The notes below the pieces were generated by a model. That model did not search any database, was not told where the DNA came from, and worked only from the letters and a program-made list of their open reading frames with translations. A DNA stretch of 64,000 bases from Streptomyces rubiginosohelvolus (GTDB taxonomy: Bacteria > Actinomycetota > Actinomycetes > Streptomycetales > Streptomycetaceae), in the NCBI RefSeq assembly GCF_014649875.1, contig NZ_BMTW01000001.1:310001-374000 (forward strand), written 5' to 3'. The translations under genes were made by a program, and so were the position numbers. Position 1 is the stretch's first letter, and each line of letters starts with the position of its first letter. Positions 9,338-19,951 of this stretch are shown piece by piece.

Positions 9338-9373
9338 GAGCGCCCCCGGCAGCGGCTGCTGCCGGGGGCGCTC
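9338..9373 (-). terminator. Terminator hairpin after mdh
   Basis: Perfect 16-bp inverted repeat (arms 9338-9353 and 9358-9373, 4-base loop) 26 bp past the mdh stop. It also insulates the downstream membrane-protein operon. Confidence 0.85.
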
Positions 9374-9398
9374 GGCGTACTACGGGTGCGGGTGCGGC

Positions 9399-10676
<1,278 letters not shown>

Positions 10677-11903
10677 TCACGCGCCCGGGTCGGTGCAGCC
10701 CTTCATGCCCGAGGTGAGGGTGGCGCAGGCCTTCGCGTCGGAGGCCTTCTTCACCGCGACCATCGGGGTGTACGCGTCGGTGTCCCCCATGACCTCGCCG
10801 TTCTGGGGGTCGGCGCCGCCGGTGATCTGCACGGTGTCGCCGATCGCCGCCTCGGTGAGGCGGGCCCAGGCGGCGGAGCAGACCTTGCTGTAGCGGACCT
10901 CGACCTTGCTGCCGCCGACCACGGCGCTGGCGACCGTACGGGCGAACTCGCCGCCGCAGCCCATCGCCTCGGGGTCCTGTCCGGCGCAGTCCGCACCGCT
11001 GCACTCGACGCCCACGGGCAGCTCGGGAGCCTTCGTGGTGGGGGCCGCCGACGGGGGCGGGGTCGCCTTGGCCGCGTCGTCGCCGCCCGGCGCGAGCAGC
11101 ACGGCTCCGACCACGACGATCAGCGCGCCGACGGCCCCGACGGCGAGCATGAGGCCCTTCTGGCGGCCTCCGGGGGCCTTGCCCGGTCCGGTAGCGCCCG
11201 CGTTGCGGCCGGGGCCGGAGCCGCCGTCGGCGTTCTCCGCCGTGTTCGGCTCCGGTCGCCGCCCGCCCTGGTGCGGCACGCCGTCGTACGGCCGGTCCTG
11301 GTGGTGGGAGGGGGCCGGTGCGGTGCCGCGCTGGGCGGGGACGATGAGCTGGCGCGTGTCGTCGTCGCCGGGCTCGTAGGCCCCGCCGCCGTACGGGCCA
11401 TGGCCCTGGGCGTCGCGGGGCGGGGCGTCCGTGCCGGCCGGACCCGCGGCTGTGGGGACCCGCGCACCGGAACCGGGCGCGCCGGAACCGGACGTGCCAC
11501 GCCGGCCGCCGCCGGAGCCGGGGGAGGACCGGCCGGCCGCCGGAGCGCCGGGGGCCGTCGTGCCGAGTTCGCCGAGCGCGGCACGGGCCTGCGTGATGCG
11601 GATGGCCTCCATCGTCATGTCATGGCGCATCTCGGCCCGGCTCCAGGCCCGTTCCGCCAGTTCCCACATCGTCGTGAGGTGGTGCTGCGGGGTGCCCGTC
11701 ACCTCGGCGAGCGCCACGACGGCCCCGCGCGGGGCGAGCAGCCGCCCGTTCAGATACCGCTCCCAGGACGTCTTGCTGTAACCCGTGCGGTCGGCCACGG
11801 CGTTGATGTTCAGTCCGCTGCGGTCGACGAGCCGGCGCAACTGGCTGGCGAACTCCCTGATCTGCGGGTCGAGCTCTTCGGGCAGTGCCTTCCAACGAGG
11901 CAT
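10677..11903 (-). CDS. XRE-type HTH membrane protein with C-terminal DUF2690 domain
   Basis: 408 aa. An N-terminal HTH (about 15-70, with LNINAVADRTGYSKTSWERYLNG as the core) is followed by a helical region, a long disordered Gly/Pro-rich linker, one membrane helix (about 265-290, LMLAVGAVGALIVVVGAVLL) and an extracytoplasmic Cys-containing domain (VECSGADCAGQDPEAMGC onward) of the DUF2690 type. The domain order implies a membrane-bound regulator coupling an outside signal to DNA binding. Streptomycetes have several paralogues and their regulons are largely unknown. A purine-rich RBS (GGGGGGAAGGG) precedes the ATG at 11903. Confidence 0.9.
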   Translation of the reverse strand: MPRWKALPEELDPQIREFASQLRRLVDRSGLNINAVADRTGYSKTSWERYLNGRLLAPRGAVVALAEVTGTPQHHLTTMWELAERAWSRAEMRHDMTMEAIRITQARAALGELGTTAPGAPAAGRSSPGSGGGRRGTSGSGAPGSGARVPTAAGPAGTDAPPRDAQGHGPYGGGAYEPGDDDTRQLIVPAQRGTAPAPSHHQDRPYDGVPHQGGRRPEPNTAENADGGSGPGRNAGATGPGKAPGGRQKGLMLAVGAVGALIVVVGAVLLAPGGDDAAKATPPPSAAPTTKAPELPVGVECSGADCAGQDPEAMGCGGEFARTVASAVVGGSKVEVRYSKVCSAAWARLTEAAIGDTVQITGGADPQNGEVMGDTDAYTPMVAVKKASDAKACATLTSGMKGCTDPGA

Positions 11904-12421
11904 GGCGTTTCCCTTCCCCCCTCATGTCCCCCGGACGTGCTTGCTGTACCCCGCTGCGACCGGTCCTCCGGCCCCGCGCATCCCCCGGTCCGTCCGCCGT
12001 CGGTCCGTTCCCTTCCGGACCGTCAACCGGACTACCCACGAGGATGCGCGAATCCAGGGTGTCAGTTCCTGACGAGGGGGCGCACGGGAGCATTCGGGAC
12101 GGGGTACGCATCTTCACGCGCCTCGAACACTGCGCCGGTCCTTGCCCGGCCGCTGCTCTGCCGCTCCGTGCCGCTCGGTGTGCCGTGACAGTCTGCCATC
12201 GTTGCGCGGCGATCACAGCGTGCCGGAATGGTCACTTCCGTGCCACAGGCCACAGTGAGCGCTTGTTCCCGTCTTTCATGTCCATGACGCTGGAGTCGGG
12301 ACGGGGCAAGGCCGCCCATCTCGCCGCATACCGGGGCTTGTTGCCCGGTGGGCCCCGTTCCGCCGTGGTGTCCGTCCCCCCTCGGGGGTGGGGACGGCCA
12401 CCACGGGCACGCCCTGGAGGG
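11904..12421. other. 518-bp intergenic region
   Basis: Holds the promoter of the DUF2690 regulator (reading left from 11903) and, at its right end, the terminator hairpin of the DUF3017 gene. An 85-codon ORF on the minus strand (12062-12319) lacks an RBS and family features, so I do not call it. I see no RNA gene. Confidence 0.6.
12363..12406 (-). terminator. Long terminator hairpin after DUF3017-folD
   Basis: 17-bp arms with one mismatch (12363-12379 and 12390-12406) around a C/G-rich loop, 16 bp past the DUF3017 stop. Confidence 0.85.
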
Positions 12422-13054
12422 CTAGCGGATCGTGAAGCGGACCGCGTCTTCCAGGATCGGGACGTCGAGCCACGGCTGGGGCTGGGCGACCAGGGCGAGG
12501 AGCACGATCAGTGTGCCCATCACCCCGTACGTGACGAGGTCGGTGAAGCGGGACCGTACCGCCAGCATCCCGACCGAGGGCACCACCCAGCGCAGCACGG
12601 CACCGGTGATCAGCGCGCAGCCGATCAGGATGGTGCCGATGCGGAACGCCTGGTCGAACGGGTCCAGGACCACGATCAGCAGGCCGAGGCCCGCCGCGCA
12701 GAGCACGGTGAGCAGCGGCCACTGCCGGGCCGGGGCGGGCGCGTCGCCGGACGCCGCCCGGCCGCCGCCCTCGGGCCGGGCGGTGTCCCGGGTGAACCGG
12801 GGGAACCGCCGCGACCTGCGGGGCCGCCCGGTCGACGCGGGGCCATCGGCCGGCGCAGGGCCATCCGCCGGCGCGGCGTCGCCCTGCCCGGCTGAGCCAC
12901 CGGATCCGCCCGAGCCACCGGAATCGCCCGAACCGCCCTGCCCGTCGGCGGCCTCGCCGGAAGCAGGGGCTTCGGAAGCGCCCTCGTCGCGGCCGCTCTG
13001 CCCGTCGGTCTCGCCCGCCGGGGCGGGGTCGGCCGGACTCCTACCAGCACCCAT
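12422..13054 (-). CDS. DUF3017 integral membrane protein
   Basis: 210 aa. The first 115 residues are low-complexity (Gly/Ser/Pro/Ala with SGGSGGSGGSAG repeats) and cytoplasmic by inference. Three hydrophobic helices follow (LLTVLCAAGLGLLIVV, IGTILIGCALITGAVLRWVV and VMGTLIVLLALVAQ) with the segment DPFDQAFRIG between the first two. This is the actinobacterial DUF3017 family, regularly found directly after folD, as here (24-bp gap). No function is known; the linkage to folD is the only clue. Confidence 0.9.
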   Translation of the reverse strand: MGAGRSPADPAPAGETDGQSGRDEGASEAPASGEAADGQGGSGDSGGSGGSGGSAGQGDAAPADGPAPADGPASTGRPRRSRRFPRFTRDTARPEGGGRAASGDAPAPARQWPLLTVLCAAGLGLLIVVLDPFDQAFRIGTILIGCALITGAVLRWVVPSVGMLAVRSRFTDLVTYGVMGTLIVLLALVAQPQPWLDVPILEDAVRFTIR

Positions 13055-13078
13055 GGGGGCTCCCTCCGGATCCGGCCG

Positions 13079-13960
13079 TCAGCCCGCGGCGGCGGCGTCG
13101 GCGGCCTCGGCGGCGGCCCGCTCGGCCGCCTCGACCACGTTGACCAGCAACTGCGCACGGGTCATCGGGCCGACGCCTCCGGGGTTCGGGGCGACCCAGG
13201 CGGCCACCTCGCGGACCCCCGGGTGCACATCGCCGACGATCTTGCCGTCCGCGTCCCGGCTGACGCCGACGTCGAGCACGGCCGCGCCCGGCTTCACGTC
13301 CTCGGGCCTGATCAGGTGCTGCACCCCGGCGGCGGCGACGATGATGTCGGCCTGGCGCAGGTGGGAGGAGAGGTCCCGGGTGCCGGTGTGGCACTGGGTC
13401 ACCGTGGCGTTCTCCGACTTACGGGTCAGCAGCAGCGGGATCGACCGGCCGATGGTGACGCCGCGTCCGACGACCACGACGTGCGCCCCGTTGATCTCGA
13501 CACCGTGCGCGCGCAGCAGCTGGACGACGCCCTGCGGTGTGCAGGGCAGCGGGCCGGTCTCGTTGAGGACGAGGCGGCCGAGGCTCATCGGGTGCAGCCC
13601 GTCGGCGTCCTTCGCCGGGTCCATCAGCTCCAGGACCCGGTTGGTGTCGATGCCCTTGGGCAGCGGCAGCTGGACGATGTAGCCGGTGCACTCCGGGTTG
13701 GCGTTCAGCTCCCGGACGACGTCCTCGATCTCCTCCTGGGTGGCGGTATCGGGGAGTTCGCGCTGGATGGAGCCGATGCCGACCTGGGCGCAGTCACGGT
13801 GCTTGCCGTTGACGTACCACCGGCTGCCCGGGTCGTCCCCGACGAGCAGGGTTCCGAGGCCGGGAGTGATCCCCTGGGCCTTGAGGGCCGCCACACGGAC
13901 GGTCAGATCGGATTTGATCGCGGCAGCGGTGGCCTTGCCATCGAGAATCTGGGCAGTCAT
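13079..13960 (-). CDS. folD: Bifunctional methylene-THF dehydrogenase / methenyl-THF cyclohydrolase
   Basis: NADP-dependent one-carbon enzyme interconverting 5,10-methylene- and 10-formyl-tetrahydrofolate, feeding purine synthesis. 293 aa. The catalytic Y49-x3-K53 is in [10 protein letters not shown], followed by [19 protein letters not shown], the DADGLHP segment and the nucleotide-binding [16 protein letters not shown]. An Ala-rich C-terminal tail slightly lengthens the protein. The ATG at 13960 gives [10 protein letters not shown]. It is the first gene of a folD-DUF3017 operon. I looked for ZTP and tetrahydrofolate riboswitch motifs in the leader and did not find them. Confidence 0.97.
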   Translation of the reverse strand: MTAQILDGKATAAAIKSDLTVRVAALKAQGITPGLGTLLVGDDPGSRWYVNGKHRDCAQVGIGSIQRELPDTATQEEIEDVVRELNANPECTGYIVQLPLPKGIDTNRVLELMDPAKDADGLHPMSLGRLVLNETGPLPCTPQGVVQLLRAHGVEINGAHVVVVGRGVTIGRSIPLLLTRKSENATVTQCHTGTRDLSSHLRQADIIVAAAGVQHLIRPEDVKPGAAVLDVGVSRDADGKIVGDVHPGVREVAAWVAPNPGGVGPMTRAQLLVNVVEAAERAAAEAADAAAAG

Positions 13961-14180
13961 GGGCCCATCCTCGCGGATGACCCCGCCCGCATACCAATTG
14001 CCGGTGCCACGCCCGTACGGGACATTGCACTTGCACAACGTCCCGGGCCCCGGACTGGACAAACAAGGCTCCCGCTTATAACGATGAAGGCCGCGGTTGT
14101 ACGGGGGGCGGGCCGCTGATCGATGTCCTTCCTCCGTGTGGCCATCTCGTCCCCACACGTCTGTTGAAGGAACACCCCTT

Positions 14181-14828
14181 ATGAGCTTCGGCGACCCGAA
14201 CAACCCGTACGGGCAGCAGCCCGGCCAGCCTCCCCAGGGCCCGCCGCAGGGACAGCCCGGTTACGGCTACCCGCAGCAGGCTCCGCAGGGCGTCCCGCAG
14301 CAGGGCTACGGCTACCCGCAGCAGCAGCCCGGTTATCCGCAGCAGCAGCCCGGCCAGCCGTACGGGGCCTACCCGCAGCAGCCGGGTTACGGCGGCCAGC
14401 AGCCCGGTTACGGCGGCGGCATGCCGGAGCTGGCCCACTGGGGTCTGCGCGTGGGCGGGATGATCATCGACGGCCTCGTCGTCGGTGTCCCCTACCTCAT
14501 CCTCGGCGGCATCGGCGGGGCCATGGGCGACTCCGGGGGTGCGATCTTCGCCCTGCTCGGCTTCGTGGCGCTGATCGGTCTCGCCATCTGGCAGCTGTAC
14601 CAGGAGGGCACCACCGGTCAGACGATCGGCAAGAAGGCCGTGGGCATCCGCCTGCTGCGCGAGGCCGACGGCCGTCCGCTCGGCTTCGGCATGGCCTTCG
14701 TCCGCCGCCTGGCCCACTTCCTGGACAGCCTCGCCTGCTACATCGGCTGGCTGTGGCCGCTGTGGGACGAGAAGAAGCAGACGTTCGCGGACAAGGTCTG
14801 CTCGTCCGTGGTCGTCAAGGCCAACTGA
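14181..14828 (+). CDS. RDD-family membrane protein with Pro/Gln/Gly/Tyr-rich N-terminus
   Basis: 215 aa. Residues 1-85 are a disordered run of YGYPQQ and PGQP repeats. The RDD domain follows: [21 protein letters not shown] opens with the Arg-Asp pair, then helices at [11 protein letters not shown] and [19 protein letters not shown], the conserved [14 protein letters not shown], and a final [14 protein letters not shown] proteins are small multipass membrane proteins, some linked to transport; no specific role can be assigned. The ATG at 14181 is preceded by GAAGGA 9 bases away, so upstream in-frame starts are rejected. Confidence 0.92.
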   Translation: MSFGDPNNPYGQQPGQPPQGPPQGQPGYGYPQQAPQGVPQQGYGYPQQQPGYPQQQPGQPYGAYPQQPGYGGQQPGYGGGMPELAHWGLRVGGMIIDGLVVGVPYLILGGIGGAMGDSGGAIFALLGFVALIGLAIWQLYQEGTTGQTIGKKAVGIRLLREADGRPLGFGMAFVRRLAHFLDSLACYIGWLWPLWDEKKQTFADKVCSSVVVKAN

Positions 14829-14856
14829 CGCTCCTTCCCGGACCCTTCCGGACCTA

Positions 14857-14897
14857 CCGCGAGGGCCGCACCCGATCACGGGGTGCGGCCCTCGCGG
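14857..14897. terminator. Bidirectional terminator (RDD gene / DUF2079 gene)
   Basis: Perfect 17-bp arms (14857-14873 and 14881-14897) with a 7-base loop between two convergent genes. Confidence 0.9.
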
Positions 14898-14920
14898 CAT
14901 GTCGGGCGACGGCAGCCCGG

Positions 14921-16465
14921 TCAGTCGCCCCGTACGCCCGGGATCGTCGCCGGCTCCGGTGTCGTGCGCTCCATCACCACGAAGCTGCCGCCCCGGTGCT
15001 TGAGCCGGTAGCGCGCCTCGGGGTGCAGCTGCTCGGCGTACGCCACCGGGTCCTGGATCGGGCGGGACCAGCCGAAGTCCAGGTTGATGGCGACGATGTC
15101 GGGTGCGGTGCCCGGGGCTCCGCCGACCCAGTAGACGGTGCGGTCGGAGGTGAGGTGGGCCATCAGCGTGATGTCCGTCTCGACCCGCGACCCGGCCGGG
15201 ATGGCGGCCAGCGCCGCCCGGGCCGCCTGGCTGCGGGCGTCGTCGGTCCGGTAGGTGTCCGGGCGCAGCAGATCGCGCAGCGGCAGGTGCTGGGTCATCG
15301 CGACGGCGATCGCGGCGGCGACGGGCACGGCGACCTTCGCGTACGAGGCGAGCCAGGGGCGGTGCGATCCGCGGCTGCGGCGGACGCCGTCGGCCAGTGC
15401 GAGGAAGAGCACCGGCATGAGGATCGCGCTGTAGTGCCAGACCATCCCCCAGTGGTTGCTGTCCTGGGAGAGCAGCCGCCAGCCGAGCGTCGGGAGGATC
15501 AGCAGCGTCAGCGGTGAGCGCAGCGCCATGAACGCGGTGATGCCGATCAGGAAGACCAGCATCTCGATCTTGACGGAGGAGTCGAGGACGCCGAGGACGG
15601 AGTCCAGCATCGAGACGTCCTGCTCACCGTTCTTGTCGATCTTCGTCCAGTAGTCGTAGCGGCCGGCGCTGCTGGCCGCCGGGATGAGGACGACGAGCGT
15701 GACGACGAAGGCGGCGACCCCGAACGCGGCGAGCAGCGCGCCCTGGAGGCGGCGGCCGTACACGAAGAGCAGGAAGCCGACGACGGCGACGGTCGCGCCG
15801 AGGTCCTCCTTGACCAGGACGAGCGGGAGCGACCAGAGCAGGGCGGCCGTGTACCGCTTGAGGAGCAGGGCCCGGCAGACGAGGGCCAGCAGCGGTACGG
15901 CGAACGCGATCTCGTGGAAGTCGGCCTTCACCGCCTCCTGGATGCCCCAGGAGAGTCCGTAGGCGACGGTGACGCAGAGCCCGGAGCGCCCGCCGAGGAT
16001 CTGCTGGGTGGTGCGGCCGACGATGACCGCGCCCAGGGCGAACAGCGCGGCCTGGGCGAACAGCAGGGACTCGGCGGACGGCCAGATCCAGTACAGCGGG
16101 GCGAGCAGCGCCACGATCGGGGAGAAGTGGTCGCCGAGGATCAGATAGCCGGGGCCCTTGATGTCGACGACCGGCGCGTCGAACCCGGCGTACGCCCGGA
16201 CCTCCTGCTCGAAGATCCCCAGGTCCCAGGAGGGCGAGCCGAAGCGGGCGTACTGGAAGTAGGAGTAGAGGAAGTAGAGCGCGCACAGGATCGCGCCGGC
16301 GATGAGGTACGGGCGCAGGGGTACGCGATCGGCGGCCGCGTCCGGGCCCGAGCTCGGGGAGTCGCCTGCCGGGCGGGTGTCCGGGGCGGCGTCGGGCCCC
16401 GGGTCCTGGGCGGGCAGGCGTCCCGGCTCCGACCGGTCCGTTCCACTCTTGTTCAGCTCAAGCAC
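14921..16465 (-). CDS. DUF2079 polytopic membrane protein
   Basis: 514 aa. After a 50-residue charged start, about ten hydrophobic helices follow, starting with YLIAGAILCALYFLYSYFQY. The DUF2079 signatures are present: FGSPSWDLGIFEQEV, LGDHFSPIVALLAPLYWIWP and KADFHEIAFAVPLLAL. Aspartate and histidine at the first outer loop recall GT-C glycosyltransferases of the mannosyltransferase type, so a lipid-linked glycosyltransferase is the best guess. Start is the GTG at 16465, with AGGGACAG upstream. No partner genes are adjacent. Confidence 0.9.
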   Translation of the reverse strand: MLELNKSGTDRSEPGRLPAQDPGPDAAPDTRPAGDSPSSGPDAAADRVPLRPYLIAGAILCALYFLYSYFQYARFGSPSWDLGIFEQEVRAYAGFDAPVVDIKGPGYLILGDHFSPIVALLAPLYWIWPSAESLLFAQAALFALGAVIVGRTTQQILGGRSGLCVTVAYGLSWGIQEAVKADFHEIAFAVPLLALVCRALLLKRYTAALLWSLPLVLVKEDLGATVAVVGFLLFVYGRRLQGALLAAFGVAAFVVTLVVLIPAASSAGRYDYWTKIDKNGEQDVSMLDSVLGVLDSSVKIEMLVFLIGITAFMALRSPLTLLILPTLGWRLLSQDSNHWGMVWHYSAILMPVLFLALADGVRRSRGSHRPWLASYAKVAVPVAAAIAVAMTQHLPLRDLLRPDTYRTDDARSQAARAALAAIPAGSRVETDITLMAHLTSDRTVYWVGGAPGTAPDIVAINLDFGWSRPIQDPVAYAEQLHPEARYRLKHRGGSFVVMERTTPEPATIPGVRGD

Positions 16466-16544
16466 GGTGACTGTCCCTGCTGGGGATTGCTACGGCCGTG
16501 TCATTAGAACAGAGCGGCGAGCGGATTCCGTATGGCGGACACGG

Positions 16545-16580
16545 CGGCGGCCGCACCCCCGGGAAGGGGCGCGGCCGCCG
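16545..16580 (-). terminator. Terminator hairpin after purH
   Basis: Stem of about 15 bp with one internal mismatch (16545-16559 and 16566-16580), 17 bp past the purH stop. Confidence 0.8.
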
Positions 16581-16596
16581 TCGGACGCTGGAGCGA

Positions 16597-18150
16597 TCAG
16601 TGGAAGAAGTGGCGCGTGCCCGTGAAGTACATGGTCACGCCCGCCTTCTGCGCGGCCTCGATCACCAGCTCGTCGCGGACGGATCCGCCGGGCTGGACGA
16701 CGGCCTTGATCCCGGCGGCCGTGAGGATCTCCAGGCCGTCGGGGAAGGGGAAGAACGCGTCGGAGGCGGCGTACGAACCGGCGGCCCGCTCGGCGCCCGC
16801 CCGCTCGACGGCGAGCTTGGCGGAGTCGACCCGGTTGACCTGGCCCATGCCGACGCCGACCGACGCGCCGTCCTTGGCGAGCAGGATCGCGTTGGACTTG
16901 ACCGCGCGGGACGCCTTCCAGGCGAAGGCCAGCTCCTTCAGCTCGGCCTCGGTCAGCGCCTCGCCGGTGGCGAGCGTCCAGTTGGCCGGGTCGTCGCCGT
17001 CGGCCTGGAGGCGGTCGGCGACCTGGAGCAGCGCCCCGCCGTCGATCGGCTTGACCTCGAACGCGGCGGTGGGGGCCTCGGGGGCACGCAGCACGCGGAT
17101 GTTCTTCTTGCGGGCCAGCACCTCCACGGCGCCGTCCTCGTAGGCCGGGGCGACGATGACCTCGGTGAAGATCTCCGCGACCTGCTCGGCCAGCTCGACC
17201 GTCACCGGGCGGTTGACGGCGATGACGCCGCCGAACGCGGAGAGCGGGTCGCAGGCGTGCGCCTTGCGGTGCGCCTCGGCGACGTCGGCGCCGACCGCGA
17301 TGCCACACGGGTTGGCGTGCTTGATGATCGCGACGCAGGGCTCGGCGTGGTCGTACGCGGCGCGGCGGGCGGCGTCGGTGTCCGTGTAGTTGTTGTAGGA
17401 CATCTCCTTGCCGTGCAGCTGCTCGGCCTCGGCGAGGCCGCCGGCGCCGGAGGTGTAGAGCGCGGCGGGCTGGTGCGGGTTCTCGCCGTAGCGCAGGACG
17501 TTCTTGCGGGCGAAGGTGTCGCCCAGGAACTCCGGGAGGCCCGAGTCGTCGGCGGCCGCGTAGTCGTCCGCGAACCAGGAGGCGACGGCCACGTCGTAGG
17601 CGGCGGTGTGCTGGAACGCCTCGGCGGCCAGCCGCTTGCGGGCGGTCAGGTCGAAGCCGCCCGCCTTGACGGCCGCGAGGACGTCCGCGTACCGCTCGGG
17701 GCTCGTGACCACGGCCACGGAGGGGTGGTTCTTGGCGGCGGCGCGGACCATCGAGGGGCCGCCGATGTCGATCTGCTCGACGCACTCGTCGTCGGAGGCG
17801 CCCGAGGCGACCGTCGCCTTGAACGGGTAGAGGTTCACCACGACCAGGTCGAAGGGCTCGACACCCAGCTCGGCGAGCTGCTCGCGGTGGGCGTCGAGGC
17901 GCAGGTCGGCGAGGATGCCGGCGTGGACGCGGGGGTGCAGCGTCTTGACGCGGCCGTCCAGGCACTCGGGGAAGCCGGTGAGCTCCTCGACCTTGGTGAC
18001 CGGGACTCCGGCGGCGGCGATCTTCCCGGCGGTGGAGCCGGTGGAGACGAGCTCGACGCCCGCCTCGTGCAGACCGCGGGCGAGGTCTTCGAGCCCCGTC
18101 TTGTCGTAGACACTGACCAGGGCGCGACGGATGGGCTTATTCACCGACAT
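16597..18150 (-). CDS. purH: AICAR transformylase / IMP cyclohydrolase
   Basis: Last two steps of de novo IMP synthesis. 517 aa from the ATG at 18150. The N-terminal MGS-like cyclohydrolase domain shows [24 protein letters not shown] and [13 protein letters not shown]. The transformylase half contains [24 protein letters not shown], the catalytic KHANPCG segment and the late [11 protein letters not shown]. An upstream ATG at 18192 would add 14 residues and deepen the overlap with pur[14 protein letters not shown] is the likelier start. It overlaps the end of purN by 14 bp, giving a purN-purH operon. The 10-formyl-THF used here is supplied by the folate pathway including folD nearby. Confidence 0.97.
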   Translation of the reverse strand: MSVNKPIRRALVSVYDKTGLEDLARGLHEAGVELVSTGSTAGKIAAAGVPVTKVEELTGFPECLDGRVKTLHPRVHAGILADLRLDAHREQLAELGVEPFDLVVVNLYPFKATVASGASDDECVEQIDIGGPSMVRAAAKNHPSVAVVTSPERYADVLAAVKAGGFDLTARKRLAAEAFQHTAAYDVAVASWFADDYAAADDSGLPEFLGDTFARKNVLRYGENPHQPAALYTSGAGGLAEAEQLHGKEMSYNNYTDTDAARRAAYDHAEPCVAIIKHANPCGIAVGADVAEAHRKAHACDPLSAFGGVIAVNRPVTVELAEQVAEIFTEVIVAPAYEDGAVEVLARKKNIRVLRAPEAPTAAFEVKPIDGGALLQVADRLQADGDDPANWTLATGEALTEAELKELAFAWKASRAVKSNAILLAKDGASVGVGMGQVNRVDSAKLAVERAGAERAAGSYAASDAFFPFPDGLEILTAAGIKAVVQPGGSVRDELVIEAAQKAGVTMYFTGTRHFFH

Positions 18151-18793
18151 GACCGAGATGAACCTTTCGTCCCTCAATGCGATGGCCGTCACGGGCGATC
18201 CGCCCCACGGCCTCGACGAGCAGCGAGCGCTCGACTTCCTTGATGCGTTCGTGGAGGGCGGCTTCGCCCTCCGGGGTGTCCTCCTCGGTCACCTCGACCA
18301 CGCCCTGCGCGATGATCGGACCGGTGTCGACACCGTCGTCGACGAAGTGGACGGTGCAGCCCGTGACCTTGACGCCGTACGCGAGTGCGTCACGCACTCC
18401 GTGGGCGCCGGGGAAGCTGGGCAGCAGGGCGGGGTGGGTGTTGACGGTCCGGCCGCCGAAGGCGGCGAGGAACGCCGGGCCGACGATCTTCATGAAACCG
18501 GCGGAGACGACGAGGTCGGGACGGTGCGCGGCGACCTGTGCGGCGAGAGCCTCGTCCCACTCGGCGCGGCTCGCGTGGTCCTTGACCCGGCACACGAACG
18601 TGGGGATTCCGGCCCGCTCCGCACGCTCCAGCCCTCCGGTCCCGAAGCGGTCCGCGCCGACCGCGACGATCCGCGCCCCGTACCCCTCGGGGTCGTCGCC
18701 GATGGCGTCGAGGAGCGCCTGGAGATTCGTACCGGATCCGGAGACCAGCACGACCAGCCGGGCGGGAGAGGCGGGGGTGGGCGGGGAGGCCAC
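18137..18793 (-). CDS. purN: Phosphoribosylglycinamide formyltransferase
   Basis: Third step of purine synthesis, transferring formyl from 10-formyl-THF to GAR. 218 aa. Motifs: [14 protein letters not shown] binds the phosphate; [10 protein letters not shown]; the catalytic segment [20 protein letters not shown] with its Asn and His; and the conserved [13 protein letters not shown]. The frame is open upstream into 19978, but the GTG at 18793 with GAAAGG before it gives the expected N-terminus. It is first in the purN-purH operon. Confidence 0.97.
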   Translation of the reverse strand: MASPPTPASPARLVVLVSGSGTNLQALLDAIGDDPEGYGARIVAVGADRFGTGGLERAERAGIPTFVCRVKDHASRAEWDEALAAQVAAHRPDLVVSAGFMKIVGPAFLAAFGGRTVNTHPALLPSFPGAHGVRDALAYGVKVTGCTVHFVDDGVDTGPIIAQGVVEVTEEDTPEGEAALHERIKEVERSLLVEAVGRIARDGHRIEGRKVHLGHVGE

Positions 18794-18989
18794 GTCGGGG
18801 CCCTTTCTCACGTGATGACCGCGTGATGACGCAGGTGCGGCATGCTCTTTGTAGGGTCGTACGAATGAATCGCCTCGCCCGATACGGGGAACCCTACGAA
18901 CGGGCCGACCGTCAGCAACGATACCGGCACACCCGACGGCCCCCACGGGACGGGGGCGTGACCGGGAGGTAGCGTCAGGGGACAGCGAG

Positions 18990-19026
18990 CCGTCCACCGG
19001 GCGGACGAACCGTCCTTCGGGCGGAC
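18990..19026. repeat. Tandem pair of small hairpins, 20-bp direct repeat
   Basis: CCGTCC-3 nt-GGGCGG occurs twice, 20 bp apart (18990-19004 and 19010-19024). Each pairs on itself with one G-U. It lies about 200 bp upstream of purN and just before the gene at 19055, so it may be an operator or part of that gene's leader. Confidence 0.5.
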
Positions 19027-19054
19027 ATGACGAGATGGGGAAGACGTTCACCAC

Positions 19055-19951
19055 ATGCCGGACCGACGCCGTCGCACCGCCTTCCGCTTCCCCCGTCCGG
19101 AGCGGTCCGCTCTGCTGATGCGGGAACGCCAGTCCTCGTCGCCGGACTCCGGGTCCGCCGGAAAGTCGCCGGACTCCGGGTCCGCCGGGAAACCGCAGGA
19201 GGAGGAGAACCCCTTCGCCGCGCCGCCCGCCGACCGGCCGGACCAGCCGTGGCAGCCGCGCCGTCCCTCCGGGTCCCAGGGCCAGGGTTCGGACGAGCAG
19301 GACGACAACGGCTCCGGCTCCGGCGGGGACCGCCCGGCCTGGGGCAGCCAGTGGAGCGACCGGCAGCCCGGCCGGGGCAGCGGCGGCTTCGGAGGCCGCC
19401 CCGGCGGGAACGGAGCGGGCGGCCCGGGAGGCAAGGGCGGCAACGACCGCGGCCCGGGCGGACTGCGCTGGGACCCCACCGACCCCGCCCAGCGGCGCGC
19501 CCGTTACGCGGTGCTCGGCGGTATGTGGGCCTTCTTCTTCGCCCTCTTCGACTTCCCGGAGATCGCCCTGCTGCTGGGCGCGCTCGCGACGTACTGGGCG
19601 ATCAGCGCGCTCCGCACCCCGCTGAAGAACGCCTCCGCCACGGACCGTACGGCGGTGGACGGCGGCTCGGCGGGTACGCCCGCGAACCCGGCCGCGCCCG
19701 GCGCATCCGCGAACCCCGCCGCCCCCGCCCCGCCGTCGAACGTCAGCAGCAGGCAGCAGACCACGGCGGCGGTCGGCGGCCTGGTGACCGCGCTGCTGGC
19801 GCTGCTCATCGTGGCGACGTCGTACACCGTGCAGCTGGTCTACCGCGACTACTACACGTGCGTGGACGACGCCCTGACCAAGTCCGCCTCGGTGGCCTGC
19901 AACGACAAGCTGCCGAAGCCGCTGGAGCCGTTCTTCGGCGTCAAGGAGTAG
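19055..19951 (+). CDS. Gly-rich membrane protein of unknown function
   Basis: 298 aa. The N-terminal 140 residues are low complexity, including a 27-bp tandem duplication that encodes SPDSGSAGK twice and a Gly-rich stretch (RGSGGFGGRPGGNGAGG). Then come the conserved-looking GGLRWDPTDPAQRRARYAVLG, two close hydrophobic helices (GGMWAFFFALFDFPEIALLLGALATYWAI), a linker, and a third helix (AVGGLVTALLALLIVATSYTVQLVYRDYYTC) with a Cys-containing tail. The start is uncertain: ATG 19055 has GGGGAAG 11 bases upstream, and an internal ATG at 19118 is the alternative. The 3' end overlaps the convergent PerM-like gene by 11 bp. Confidence 0.8.
   Translation: MPDRRRRTAFRFPRPERSALLMRERQSSSPDSGSAGKSPDSGSAGKPQEEENPFAAPPADRPDQPWQPRRPSGSQGQGSDEQDDNGSGSGGDRPAWGSQWSDRQPGRGSGGFGGRPGGNGAGGPGGKGGNDRGPGGLRWDPTDPAQRRARYAVLGGMWAFFFALFDFPEIALLLGALATYWAISALRTPLKNASATDRTAVDGGSAGTPANPAAPGASANPAAPAPPSNVSSRQQTTAAVGGLVTALLALLIVATSYTVQLVYRDYYTCVDDALTKSASVACNDKLPKPLEPFFGVKE

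Noticed and set aside
12062-12319. 85-codon minus-strand ORF in the 518-bp gap
   Set aside because: No ribosome-binding site, no recognisable composition or domain, and it crosses the expected upstream region of the DUF2690 gene.
13961-14180. ZTP or tetrahydrofolate riboswitch before folD
   Set aside because: The conserved CCGCCUGGGCA-type core and pseudoknot pieces of the ZTP class are absent, and no THF-type motifs were seen in the leader.
16498-18243. 581-codon plus-strand ORF opposite purH
   Set aside because: Same GC-frame artefact; low-complexity translation with no homology pattern.
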